DNA of 6,198 nt from Anaerolineales bacterium (lineage in GTDB: Bacteria > Chloroflexota > Anaerolineae > 4572-78 > NAK82). How positions within the stretch are numbered: the first letter of the stretch is position 1; each line of letters starts with the position of its first letter. The stretch spans positions 1-6,198 of the forward strand of contig JAHELX010000374.1 in NCBI GenBank assembly GCA_024643945.1, read 5' to 3'. A model generated the notes under the pieces. It was not told the origin of the DNA and ran no database searches. It saw nothing but the letters and a program-made list of their open reading frames with translations. Shown here in pieces: positions 1-5,093 of this stretch. A program made the translations under genes and the position numbers.

Positions 1-2
1 GC

Positions 3-749
3 GAAGGCCACGCATACCGCTCTAATCTGCGCGATATGGCCCTGCGCTTTGGAGACGCCCTTCTCCTCTATGGACCGCGGGATAAGTTGAAGGTGCTGGG
101 CAGCGAGCCGGATTTCCTGGTACTGACGGAGGAGGCTCAGGAGGCACTGAAGCTGAACAAGGCGCCGATGGCTGCGCTGCTGATGGGCGCCGTCTTGCTG
201 CCAGTTATTCTTGGGTGGCTGCCCATCTCCATCGCCGCTGTTGTGGGCGCCACGCTAATGGTTCTGACAGGCTGCCTGACCATGGAAGAAGCCTACCGCT
301 TCATCGAGTGGAAGGCCGTCTTTCTCATCGCCGGTATGCTGCCCTTGGGTATTGCCATGCAGCAAACCGGCGCCGCGCGCTTCCTGGCCGACGGGGTCGT
401 GTCTACGGTGGGTGGATTGGGGCCGCTGGCGGTGATGGCCGGCTTGTTCGTCCTCACCACCCTGGCGACCCAAGTTATGCCCAACTCCGCTGTAGCCGTA
501 CTACTGGCACCTATTGCGCTGAACACGGCCAACGACCTGGGGATATCCCCCTACGCCTTGATGATGACGGTGGCTGTGTCTGCTTCCGCCAGCTTCCTGA
601 GCCCGGTCTCTCACCCGGCCAACGTGTTGATTATGGGGCCCGGCGGCTATCGTTTCAGAGACTATGTCAAAGTAGGCTTACCGCTGACTGTCGTGGTTTT
701 GGGTGTTACCTTGCTGGTGCTACCCCTCTTCTGGCCACTTTTCCCATAG
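3..749 (+). CDS. SLC13/DASS-family permease with RCK_C (TrkA-C) domain, 5'-truncated
   Basis: The C-terminal part of an inner-membrane anion/dicarboxylate-type symporter. The frame is open from the window edge (first full codon at 3) to the TAG at 747-749, so the start lies upstream; the ATG at 36 is internal. The first ~40 residues (EGHAYRSNLRD..FGDALLLYGPRDKL) look like the end of an RCK_C domain, a soluble module inserted in many prokaryotic SLC13 proteins. Hydrophobic helices follow. The C-terminal half carries a conserved-looking PNSAVAV turn (nt 480-500), resembling the SNT-type substrate/Na+ motif of the family, and a SPVSHPANVLIMGPGGYRF stretch (nt 600-656) resembling the family's usual SP.G..TN..VYGPGGYRF. 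The substrate cannot be read from this fragment. Family assignment is fairly firm. Nothing ties it functionally to the downstream CoA genes, and a promoter separates them. No convincing terminator follows its stop before that promoter. Confidence 0.85.
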   Translation, partial: EGHAYRSNLRDMALRFGDALLLYGPRDKLKVLGSEPDFLVLTEEAQEALKLNKAPMAALLMGAVLLPVILGWLPISIAAVVGATLMVLTGCLTMEEAYRFIEWKAVFLIAGMLPLGIAMQQTGAARFLADGVVSTVGGLGPLAVMAGLFVLTTLATQVMPNSAVAVLLAPIALNTANDLGISPYALMMTVAVSASASFLSPVSHPANVLIMGPGGYRFRDYVKVGLPLTVVVLGVTLLVLPLFWPLFP

Positions 750-773
750 ATGCTCAGGGGAGAATCCTCCTCC

Positions 774-801
774 TTGACATTCGACCCGCCCCGAGTATAA
801 T
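774..801 (+). promoter_or_regulatory. Sigma-70 promoter of the ecf operon
   Basis: A perfect -35 hexamer TTGACA (774-779) and a perfect -10 hexamer TATAAT (796-801) are separated by 16 bp. There is no TG extension of the -10. Transcription would start near 808, about 205 nt upstream of the first ecf start codon. The match is unusually close to consensus, suggesting strong initiation with control exerted downstream, which agrees with the terminator inside the leader. Confidence 0.85.
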
Positions 802-807
802 GGAGTC

Positions 808-944
808 GCCACGGACCCCAACGAGGCCGTGAGCTTTCCTTAATTTAAGTCAAATGCACCGCTTTCCGGTGCCGCTGGGATCGCTCAGGCGACCGAGACG
901 GCAGAAGGGTGTGGTCCTCTGCCGACGGGGTGTCTGCCCCGTCG
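808..944 (+). promoter_or_regulatory. Structured 5' leader, candidate riboswitch or attenuator
   Basis: Between the predicted transcription start and the intrinsic terminator the leader can form several hairpins. Hairpin A pairs 810-814 with 827-831, bulged A815, then 816-817 with 825-826. Hairpin B pairs GCACCG 856-861 with CGGTGC 867-872. Hairpin C pairs 878-879 and 881-884 with 889-894, bulged A880, loop TCAG. Hairpin D pairs CGGCAGA 899-905 with TCTGCCG 918-924, bulged A906, then 907-909 with 915-917. Alternative pairings exist: TGCCG 870-874 with CGGCA 899-903, and GGCAGA 900-905 with TCTGCC 933-938 in the terminator. It resembles none of the TPP, FMN, cobalamin, SAM, THF or T-box consensus sequences that I know. 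Given the downstream CoA genes, the pan motif RNA (a hairpin with bulged adenosines near pantothenate genes) is a candidate to test. Folding was by eye, so exact pairs are provisional. Confidence 0.5.
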
Positions 945-952
945 TTGTTTTT
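923..952 (+). terminator. Intrinsic terminator upstream of the ecf operon
   Basis: An 8-bp perfect GC-rich stem (CGACGGGG 923-930 with CCCCGTCG 937-944) has a 6-nt loop TGTCTG and is followed directly by a T-rich tract (TTGTTTTT, 945-952). It lies downstream of the promoter at 774-801 and 60 nt before the first ecf start, so it should terminate transcripts prematurely unless prevented. It is too far past the permease stop (749) to be only that gene's terminator, although it could also catch read-through from it. Confidence 0.82.
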
Positions 953-1011
953 CCTTCTTGACCCGCGCCTCCCGATTCCCAGCCCAACGCCCATCTTAGG
1001 AGGAGGCTGTT

Positions 1012-1605
1012 ATGGAACAAACACGTGATTCTCGCGGCAGTGGCCTGAAGCTCAGCACCCACGACCTGGCGGTAGCCGGTGTGTTCGGGGCGCTGGCCAT
1101 CGTGCTGGCATTCACTCCATTGGGGCTGATCCCGGTCCCGAATCCCACCTCGGCAGCCACCAGTCTGCATTTACCGGCCATCATTGCCGGTATTCTCTCC
1201 GGTCCCCTGGTCGGTGGCATGGTAGGGCTGGTACTGGCCATCTCTTCCTGGTACCTGTACAGCGCGTCGTTCATGACCTTCGCCGGAGGCAACCTGTTGG
1301 TGGCTCTGCTGGCTGCCTTCCTGCCCCGTATCCTGATTGGGGTGTTTGCCTACTACGCCTACCGCCCCCTGCGGCGCTGGCCAGCACTGGCCGCCGCCGT
1401 TGCCGGCCTAGTGGGCACGCTGACTAACACCTTCGGAGTGCTGGGGCTGCTGATCTGGTTGGGCACGCTGCCGCCAGCGCTGTTGGTGCCGGTCTTTTCG
1501 ATGAACGTTCCCATCGAAGTTGCGCTGGCACTGGTCGTCACCATCCCGGCTGTGGCCGCCTTGCGAGCAGTAGGGAAGGGCCAGATAGCCGCAGCACGAG
1601 ACTGA
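1012..1605 (+). CDS. ECF transporter S component, PanT-like (probable pantothenate-binding subunit)
   Basis: The membrane-embedded substrate-binding subunit of an ECF vitamin importer, 197 residues, the usual size for S components. The start is fixed by an excellent AGGAGGAGG (998-1006), 5 nt before the ATG. After a polar N-terminus, about six hydrophobic segments follow: roughly 18-40, 52-62, 66-84, 92-117, 125-150 and 156-183. Motifs typical of the FolT/PanT-like branch (PF12822 type) are visible: FTPLGLIPVP (34-43), a T/S-rich turn and LHLPAIIAGILSGPLVG (52-68), PRILIGVFAYYAY (105-117) and GTLTNTFGVLG (135-145). A small-xxx-small pattern in helix 1 (G23, A27) fits the surface that contacts EcfT. 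Its own A, A' and T genes follow immediately, as in dedicated group I ECF systems. Pantothenate specificity is inferred from coaX and coaBC downstream plus these motifs; folate or another vitamin remains possible. Confidence 0.85.
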   Translation: MEQTRDSRGSGLKLSTHDLAVAGVFGALAIVLAFTPLGLIPVPNPTSAATSLHLPAIIAGILSGPLVGGMVGLVLAISSWYLYSASFMTFAGGNLLVALLAAFLPRILIGVFAYYAYRPLRRWPALAAAVAGLVGTLTNTFGVLGLLIWLGTLPPALLVPVFSMNVPIEVALALVVTIPAVAALRAVGKGQIAAARD

Positions 1606-1612
1606 GGCAGCC

Positions 1613-2443
1613 GTGCAACCCTTTATCCAAGTTCGAGGATTGGTATACGCTTACGCCTTAGAGGAGGGTGGGCAGGTGGTGGCCCTGCAGGACGTGGATC
1701 TGACCGTCGAGCCAGGGGAGTTCGTGGCCCTCGTCGGGCCGAATGGATCGGGAAAATCTACCCTGGCCCGGCACTTCAACGCCCTGCTGGTCCCAACTCG
1801 GGGAGAGGTGTGGGTGGACGGGCTGCCGACCTCGGACCCGCGCCATTTATGGGCGGTGCGGCAACGGGTAGGGATGGTGTTTCAAAATCCCGAGAACCAG
1901 TTCGTGGCCAGCACTGTGGAAGAGGACGTAGCCTTTGGCCCGGAGAACAGGGCCCTTCCCCCGGAGGAGATCCGCAGGCGGGTCGACGAGGCGTTGGCGC
2001 TCGTCGGCTTGACAGAGTATCGCACCCAGCCCCCACAGATGCTTTCCGGTGGTCAGAAGCAACGTGTGGCCATCGCCGGCGCCCTGGCAACCCGCCCTTC
2101 GTGCATTGTCTTCGACGAGCCGACTTCTATGCTCGACCCACCGGGCCGCCGGCAGGTGTTGGAAATTATCCAACGGCTCAACGCCGAAGAAGGGGTTACC
2201 GTGGTGCTGATCACCCAGTCTATGGACGAGGCAGCCACCGCCCGACGGGTGCTGGCTATGCACGCCGGCCGCATCGTGATGGATGGGCCGCCGGAAGTGG
2301 TTTTCGAACAAGAAGAGCGGCTCCGAGAGTTGGGGCTGGATTTGCCTTTTGCCGTCGAAATCGCTCATCGCTTGCGGGACCGGGGCATGAGGCTGGCCCA
2401 GACTCCGCTGACGATACAGGAACTGGCGGAAGCGCTGTGCTGA
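1613..2443 (+). CDS. ecfA1: ECF transporter ATPase EcfA1 (CbiO-like)
   Basis: One of the two cytoplasmic ATPases that drive the ECF importer, 276 residues, normal length. The GTG start has a GAGG at 1604-1607 overlapping the ecfS stop, 5 nt away. ABC motifs occur in order: Walker A GPNGSGKST (42-50), Q-loop with Gln91 in VFQNPENQ (the NPxxQ form typical of EcfA), signature LSGGQKQR (144-151), Walker B CIVFDEPT (164-171) with catalytic Glu169, and D-loop MLDP (173-176). The H-loop position, normally ITHxMxEA, reads ITQSMDEA, so the switch histidine is Gln202 (codon CAG, 2216-2218). The rest of the site looks intact, so this could be a reduced-activity half-site in the EcfA1/A2 dimer or a tolerated variant. 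A C-terminal extension (~220-276) matches the EcfA dimerisation region. Its stop overlaps the next gene by 7 nt. Confidence 0.93.
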   Translation: MQPFIQVRGLVYAYALEEGGQVVALQDVDLTVEPGEFVALVGPNGSGKSTLARHFNALLVPTRGEVWVDGLPTSDPRHLWAVRQRVGMVFQNPENQFVASTVEEDVAFGPENRALPPEEIRRRVDEALALVGLTEYRTQPPQMLSGGQKQRVAIAGALATRPSCIVFDEPTSMLDPPGRRQVLEIIQRLNAEEGVTVVLITQSMDEAATARRVLAMHAGRIVMDGPPEVVFEQEERLRELGLDLPFAVEIAHRLRDRGMRLAQTPLTIQELAEALC

Positions 2444-3303
2444 TCGAGGTCGAGAACCTGAGTTATACATACGCTCCAGGCACCCCCCTGGCCCGTGCAG
2501 CCCTGCAGGGAGTAAGCCTGGAGATTGGTACCCGAGAGCGAGTTGGTATCCTGGGACCGACCGGCTCCGGCAAGTCTACCCTGGTGCAGCACCTGGCCGG
2601 TCTGCTAGAGCCGGGATCAGGCCGGGTGCTGCTAAACGGGGTAGGGGCGCATGAGCACACGGCCGCAGCTCGCACCCAGCGGCAGCGGGTTGGGTTGGCC
2701 TTCCAGCACCCTGAAGACCAGATTTTCGAGCAGACGGTATTTCGCGAGGTGGCCTTTGGACCGCGCAACCTGAGACTGGATGACACGGAGGTCGCAGCCC
2801 GGGTGCGCTGGGCGCTGGAAATGGTAGGGCTGGACCCGGCAGCGGTGGAGGGGCGGGTGCCCTTTACACTGAGTGGTGGCGAGATGCGCCGGGTGGCATT
2901 GGCTGGCATCCTCGCCATGCGCCCGGAAGTGCTGATCCTAGACGAGCCAACGGCTGGCCTGGACCCTCGGGGCCGGCGAGAACTGCTGACCCGGGTGCGG
3001 CTCTGGCAAGAGGAGGCTGGCCTGACCTTGATCGTGGTGTCTCACAACCTGGAGGAACTGGCCCGGGTAGTGGAACGGGTGGTGTTGCTGGAAGGGGGAC
3101 GGGTCGCCGCCGACGGACCGGCCTGCCGCGTATTAAGCGATGGCCAATTGCTCCGTTCCATTGGGCTTGACGTGCCGCAGCCGGTAGCGTTGCTACAGGC
3201 CCTACAGAAGGCAGGATGGGAGGTGCACACCGACCGGGTGTTGCTGGAGGAGGCCGTTGCCGAGATCGCGCGGGCCCGAGAATTGTTGAGAGGTGGCACG
3301 TGA
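2437..3303 (+). CDS. ecfA2: ECF transporter ATPase EcfA2 (CbiO-like)
   Basis: The partner ATPase of EcfA1, 288 residues from a GTG start. The frame stays open far upstream inside ecfA1, but homology begins only at this GTG (VLIEVENLSYTY), which overlaps the ecfA1 stop by 7 nt; the ribosome site is weak (GGAAG, 2428-2432), so translational coupling is likely. Motifs: Walker A GPTGSGKST (40-48), Q-loop Gln90 in AFQHPEDQIFEQTV, then VAFGPRNL typical of EcfA2, signature LSGGEMRR (145-152), Walker B VLILDEPT (165-172) with catalytic Glu170, D-loop GLDP, and an intact H-loop His203 in VVSHNLEE. This site therefore looks fully competent, unlike the Gln-substituted EcfA1. A C-terminal ~75-residue EcfA-specific tail is present (LLRSIGLDVPQPVALLQALQ). 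It overlaps ecfT by 4 nt. Confidence 0.92.
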   Translation: MLIEVENLSYTYAPGTPLARAALQGVSLEIGTRERVGILGPTGSGKSTLVQHLAGLLEPGSGRVLLNGVGAHEHTAAARTQRQRVGLAFQHPEDQIFEQTVFREVAFGPRNLRLDDTEVAARVRWALEMVGLDPAAVEGRVPFTLSGGEMRRVALAGILAMRPEVLILDEPTAGLDPRGRRELLTRVRLWQEEAGLTLIVVSHNLEELARVVERVVLLEGGRVAADGPACRVLSDGQLLRSIGLDVPQPVALLQALQKAGWEVHTDRVLLEEAVAEIARARELLRGGT

Positions 3304-4097
3304 ATCTGTTGCTGCCCGGCATGTACGTGGCTGCTGACTCGCCCTTGCACCGCCTGGACCCACGGGTGAAGATGGGAGCCGCACTGCTCCTGATGACACT
3401 GCCATTCGCTGTTCAGAACGTGGGGGGTTACCTGCTCCTTTCGGCATTTGTGGCTGGCATAGCCCTGCTTTCGAACGCGCCCCTGCTGGCCCTGCTGCGT
3501 ACGCTGCGTACTATCTTCTGGATTGGGTTCTTCATGTTCTTTTTCTATCTGTTTACCACGCCAGGTCAGCCCCTGGTTGCTGTGGGGAGTATCGCTGTGA
3601 CTTGGGAGGGGCTACTGGCGGGGGCCACGCAGATCTACCGGCTATGCCTGTTGGTGATCATTGCCTCCCTGCTGACCTTCACCACCTCGCCGGCCCAATT
3701 GGCCCACGGCCTGGAGGCACTCCTGGGTCCATTGGAGCGGGTGCACTTCCCGGTACGGGAGTTGGCCATGGTGCTGACCATCGCCTTGCGCTTTGTGCCT
3801 ACCTTCTTTGAGGAAATCGAAAAGATCACCAAGGCGCAGCAGGCACGGGGAGCCGACTTTCGGTCGGGAAATCCGTGGCAGCGGATGCGGAACCTGGTTC
3901 CGGTGTTCATTCCCATTTTTGTCTCCGCCTTCCGCCGCGCTGAGGATCTGGCAACCGCCATGGAAGCGCGGGGTTTCCGGGGCGCTTCTCCCCGCACCCG
4001 GCTATACCGGTTGTGCTTGAAGCGCCAGGACCTGGTGGCATCTCTGGCTGTCCTGGCTGTCAGCCTGACAGTCCTGGGATTGGGAAGATGGGTGTAG
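3300..4097 (+). CDS. ecfT: ECF transporter transmembrane component EcfT
   Basis: The membrane scaffold that couples the EcfA1/A2 ATPases to the S component, 265 residues, normal length. I chose the GTG at 3300, which forms a GTGA overlap with the ecfA2 stop and has GAGGTGG (3290-3296) just upstream; the open frame extends back to 3216 but those residues do not look like EcfT. The N-terminus PGMYVAADSPLHRLDPRVKM (6-25) is the classic EcfT opening. Hydrophobic segments lie near 26-38, 43-58, 72-87, 104-127 and 243-262. The cytoplasmic coupling helices carry both Ala-Arg-Gly signatures, QQARGAD (180-186) and MEARGF (221-226), which dock into the ATPase grooves. LALRFVPTFFEEIEKI (about 161-176) is also family-typical. 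It closes the four-gene operon. Confidence 0.93.
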   Translation: MNLLLPGMYVAADSPLHRLDPRVKMGAALLLMTLPFAVQNVGGYLLLSAFVAGIALLSNAPLLALLRTLRTIFWIGFFMFFFYLFTTPGQPLVAVGSIAVTWEGLLAGATQIYRLCLLVIIASLLTFTTSPAQLAHGLEALLGPLERVHFPVRELAMVLTIALRFVPTFFEEIEKITKAQQARGADFRSGNPWQRMRNLVPVFIPIFVSAFRRAEDLATAMEARGFRGASPRTRLYRLCLKRQDLVASLAVLAVSLTVLGLGRWV

Positions 4098-4104
4098 TGG
4101 CAAA

Positions 4105-4127
4105 CCTTCCTGAAAGCTTTGGGAAGG
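4105..4127 (+). repeat. Short inverted repeat after ecfT
   Basis: CCTTCC (4105-4110) and GGAAGG (4122-4127) can pair across an 11-nt loop that contains the palindrome AAAGCTTT, 7 nt after the ecfT stop. No T-run follows, so it is not a standard intrinsic terminator. It may be a 3'-end stabilising hairpin or chance. Confidence 0.35.
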
Positions 4128-4158
4128 AGATATCGGACCAATAGTTACATGGACGCAA

Positions 4159-4211
4159 GACGAAGGACGAATGCGTTATCGTCCTTCGTCATGAGTTTTT
4201 CGTCCTTCGTC
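4159..4211 (+). repeat. 12-bp inverted repeat with third arm copy, ecfT-coaX gap
   Basis: GACGAAGGACGA (4159-4170) is the exact reverse complement of TCGTCCTTCGTC (4179-4190) across an 8-nt loop. A second exact copy of TCGTCCTTCGTC lies at 4200-4211, separated by ATGAG and TTTT. The 5' arm can thus pair with either 3' copy. A five-T run at 4196-4200 follows the first hairpin after a 5-nt spacer, so weak termination is possible. The second copy ends 7 nt before the coaX Shine-Dalgarno. No clear sigma-70 promoter for coaX is visible here. Confidence 0.8.
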
Positions 4212-4217
4212 CCAATA

Positions 4218-4228
4218 GGGAGGTGAGG
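4218..4228 (+). promoter_or_regulatory. coaX ribosome binding site
   Basis: GGGAGGTGAGG contains GGAGGTGA (4219-4226), a full 8-nt match to the anti-Shine-Dalgarno. The space to the ATG at 4230 is only 3 nt from the end of that match, or more if only GGAGG pairs. It supports the chosen coaX start. Confidence 0.8.
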
Positions 4229-4229
4229 A

Positions 4230-4994
4230 ATGCTGTTGTGTATCGACCTGGGCAATACGAATATTACGTTTGGCCTGTACAATCACGACGAATTGCTCTA
4301 CCACTGGCGTATCAAAACGGATCATCATAAAATGCCGGATGAGTATGGCATATTGCTCCTCAGCCTGTTCGCTCACGTCGGGCACCGGCCGCAAGATGTG
4401 ACTGGTATCTGCATGTGCAGCGTCGTGCCCCCCCTGACAGGCATTTTTGAGCAGATGTGCAGCTTATACTTTGGACAGGCAGCGCTTAACATCGATGTCG
4501 GGGTGAAGACGGGGGTGAAGATTCACTACGACAATCCGCGCGAAGTAGGCGCCGACCGGGTGGTAGACGCCGCAGCCGTCTACCGGCTGTATGGTGGCCC
4601 GGCTTGCGTAGTAGACTTCGGCACAGCCACCACTTTCGACGCTGTCTCCCGGGAGGGGGACTACTTGGGCGGAGCTCTCGCGCCCGGAATTGGCATTGCC
4701 GCCGAAGCCCTTTTCAGCAGAACGGCCAAACTACCCCGCGTTGATTTGGTGCGCCCTCCCCGGGCTATCGGCAGCAACACCGTCCATTCCATGCAATCAG
4801 GACTGATTTTCGGCTACGTGGGGCTGGTGGAGGGGATGGTTGCCCGCTTCCGGGCTGAGCTGGGCGACGATATGCGCGTCATCGCCACCGGTGGCCTGGC
4901 CGAGACCATCGCCCGCGAGACAGAGGTGATCCAGGCGGTGGACCCCTGGCTCACGCTCAAGGGACTGCGTATCGTGTGGGAGTTGAATCAGTAA
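4230..4994 (+). CDS. coaX: Type III pantothenate kinase
   Basis: Catalyses the first step of CoA synthesis, ATP-dependent phosphorylation of pantothenate to 4'-phosphopantothenate, in the cytoplasm. It is 254 residues, standard for CoaX, an ASKHA-fold enzyme that needs a monovalent cation and is insensitive to CoA feedback (family knowledge). Sequence marks: the N-terminal phosphate loop with Asp6 and GNTN (MLLCIDLGNTNITFGLY, 1-17), DNPREVGADR (101-110) with the proposed catalytic Asp109, the second phosphate-binding segment VDFGTATTFDAV (128-139), GGALAPGI (147-154) and a C-terminal IATGGLA. All hallmark residues that I can identify are intact. It lies 132 bp after ecfT and about 100 bp before coaBC, the next enzymes of the pathway; both gaps contain hairpin-forming repeats. 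Whether it is transcribed with the ecf genes cannot be decided from sequence. Confidence 0.95.
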   Translation: MLLCIDLGNTNITFGLYNHDELLYHWRIKTDHHKMPDEYGILLLSLFAHVGHRPQDVTGICMCSVVPPLTGIFEQMCSLYFGQAALNIDVGVKTGVKIHYDNPREVGADRVVDAAAVYRLYGGPACVVDFGTATTFDAVSREGDYLGGALAPGIGIAAEALFSRTAKLPRVDLVRPPRAIGSNTVHSMQSGLIFGYVGLVEGMVARFRAELGDDMRVIATGGLAETIARETEVIQAVDPWLTLKGLRIVWELNQ

Positions 4995-4995
4995 G

Positions 4996-5068
4996 ACGTG
5001 AAACGTGAAACGTGAAACGTGAAACGTAAGGGGGTTACGCTTTACGTTTTACGTCTTTACGTTTTACG
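4996..5068 (+). repeat. ACGTGAA heptad tandem repeat forming a long hairpin
   Basis: Four perfect tandem copies of the 7-mer ACGTGAA run from 4996 to 5023, followed by a partial copy (ACGTAAG). After a run of five G (5030-5034) comes a degenerate inverted array built on TTTACG/TTTTACG (5035-5068). Nucleotides 4997-5029 can pair with 5035-5068, with loop GGGGG, one A-C mismatch (5024/5040), one bulged C (5055) and four G.U wobbles. The array starts immediately after the coaX stop. No T-run follows the stem, so it is not a canonical terminator. Confidence 0.9.
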
Positions 5069-5093
5069 CATCACGCAATACATGGAGCGTTCA

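Noticed and set aside
215..832. A 205-codon + strand ORF overlapping the permease.
   Set aside because: An Arg/His-rich out-of-frame shadow of the permease coding sequence that also runs over the promoter.
878..903. GCTCAGGCGACCGAGAC resembles the CUCAGG..GGAC 3' part of a glycine riboswitch aptamer.
   Set aside because: The required CCGAAGGGGCAA-like core and the GGAGAG 5' part are missing, and glycine does not fit the gene context.
854..961. A 35-codon ORF (ATG at 854, TGA at 959-961) spanning the leader hairpins and terminator, rich in Arg, as a possible attenuator leader peptide.
   Set aside because: No Shine-Dalgarno precedes the ATG, the amino acids have no link to the downstream pathway, and the frame is explained by GC-rich hairpin sequence.
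1810..2436. The ecfA2 frame is open far upstream, which would give a 497-residue protein overlapping ecfA1.
   Set aside because: The upstream part is a low-complexity Gly/Arg-rich translation of the ecfA1 coding sequence; ABC homology begins at the GTG at 2437.
1847..2470. A 207-codon reverse-strand ORF opposite ecfA1.
   Set aside because: A shadow frame in GC-rich DNA; the + strand encodes a clear ABC ATPase with all its motifs and the reverse product shows none.
4996..5068. The heptad repeats as a CRISPR array or iteron origin.
   Set aside because: Repeats are contiguous 7-mers without spacers, the array is inverted on itself, and no replication or cas gene is nearby.
5082..5093. An alternative in-frame ATG at 5082 for coaBC.
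   Set aside because: No ribosome site upstream, whereas GGAG at 5084-5087 is correctly spaced for the ATG at 5094.
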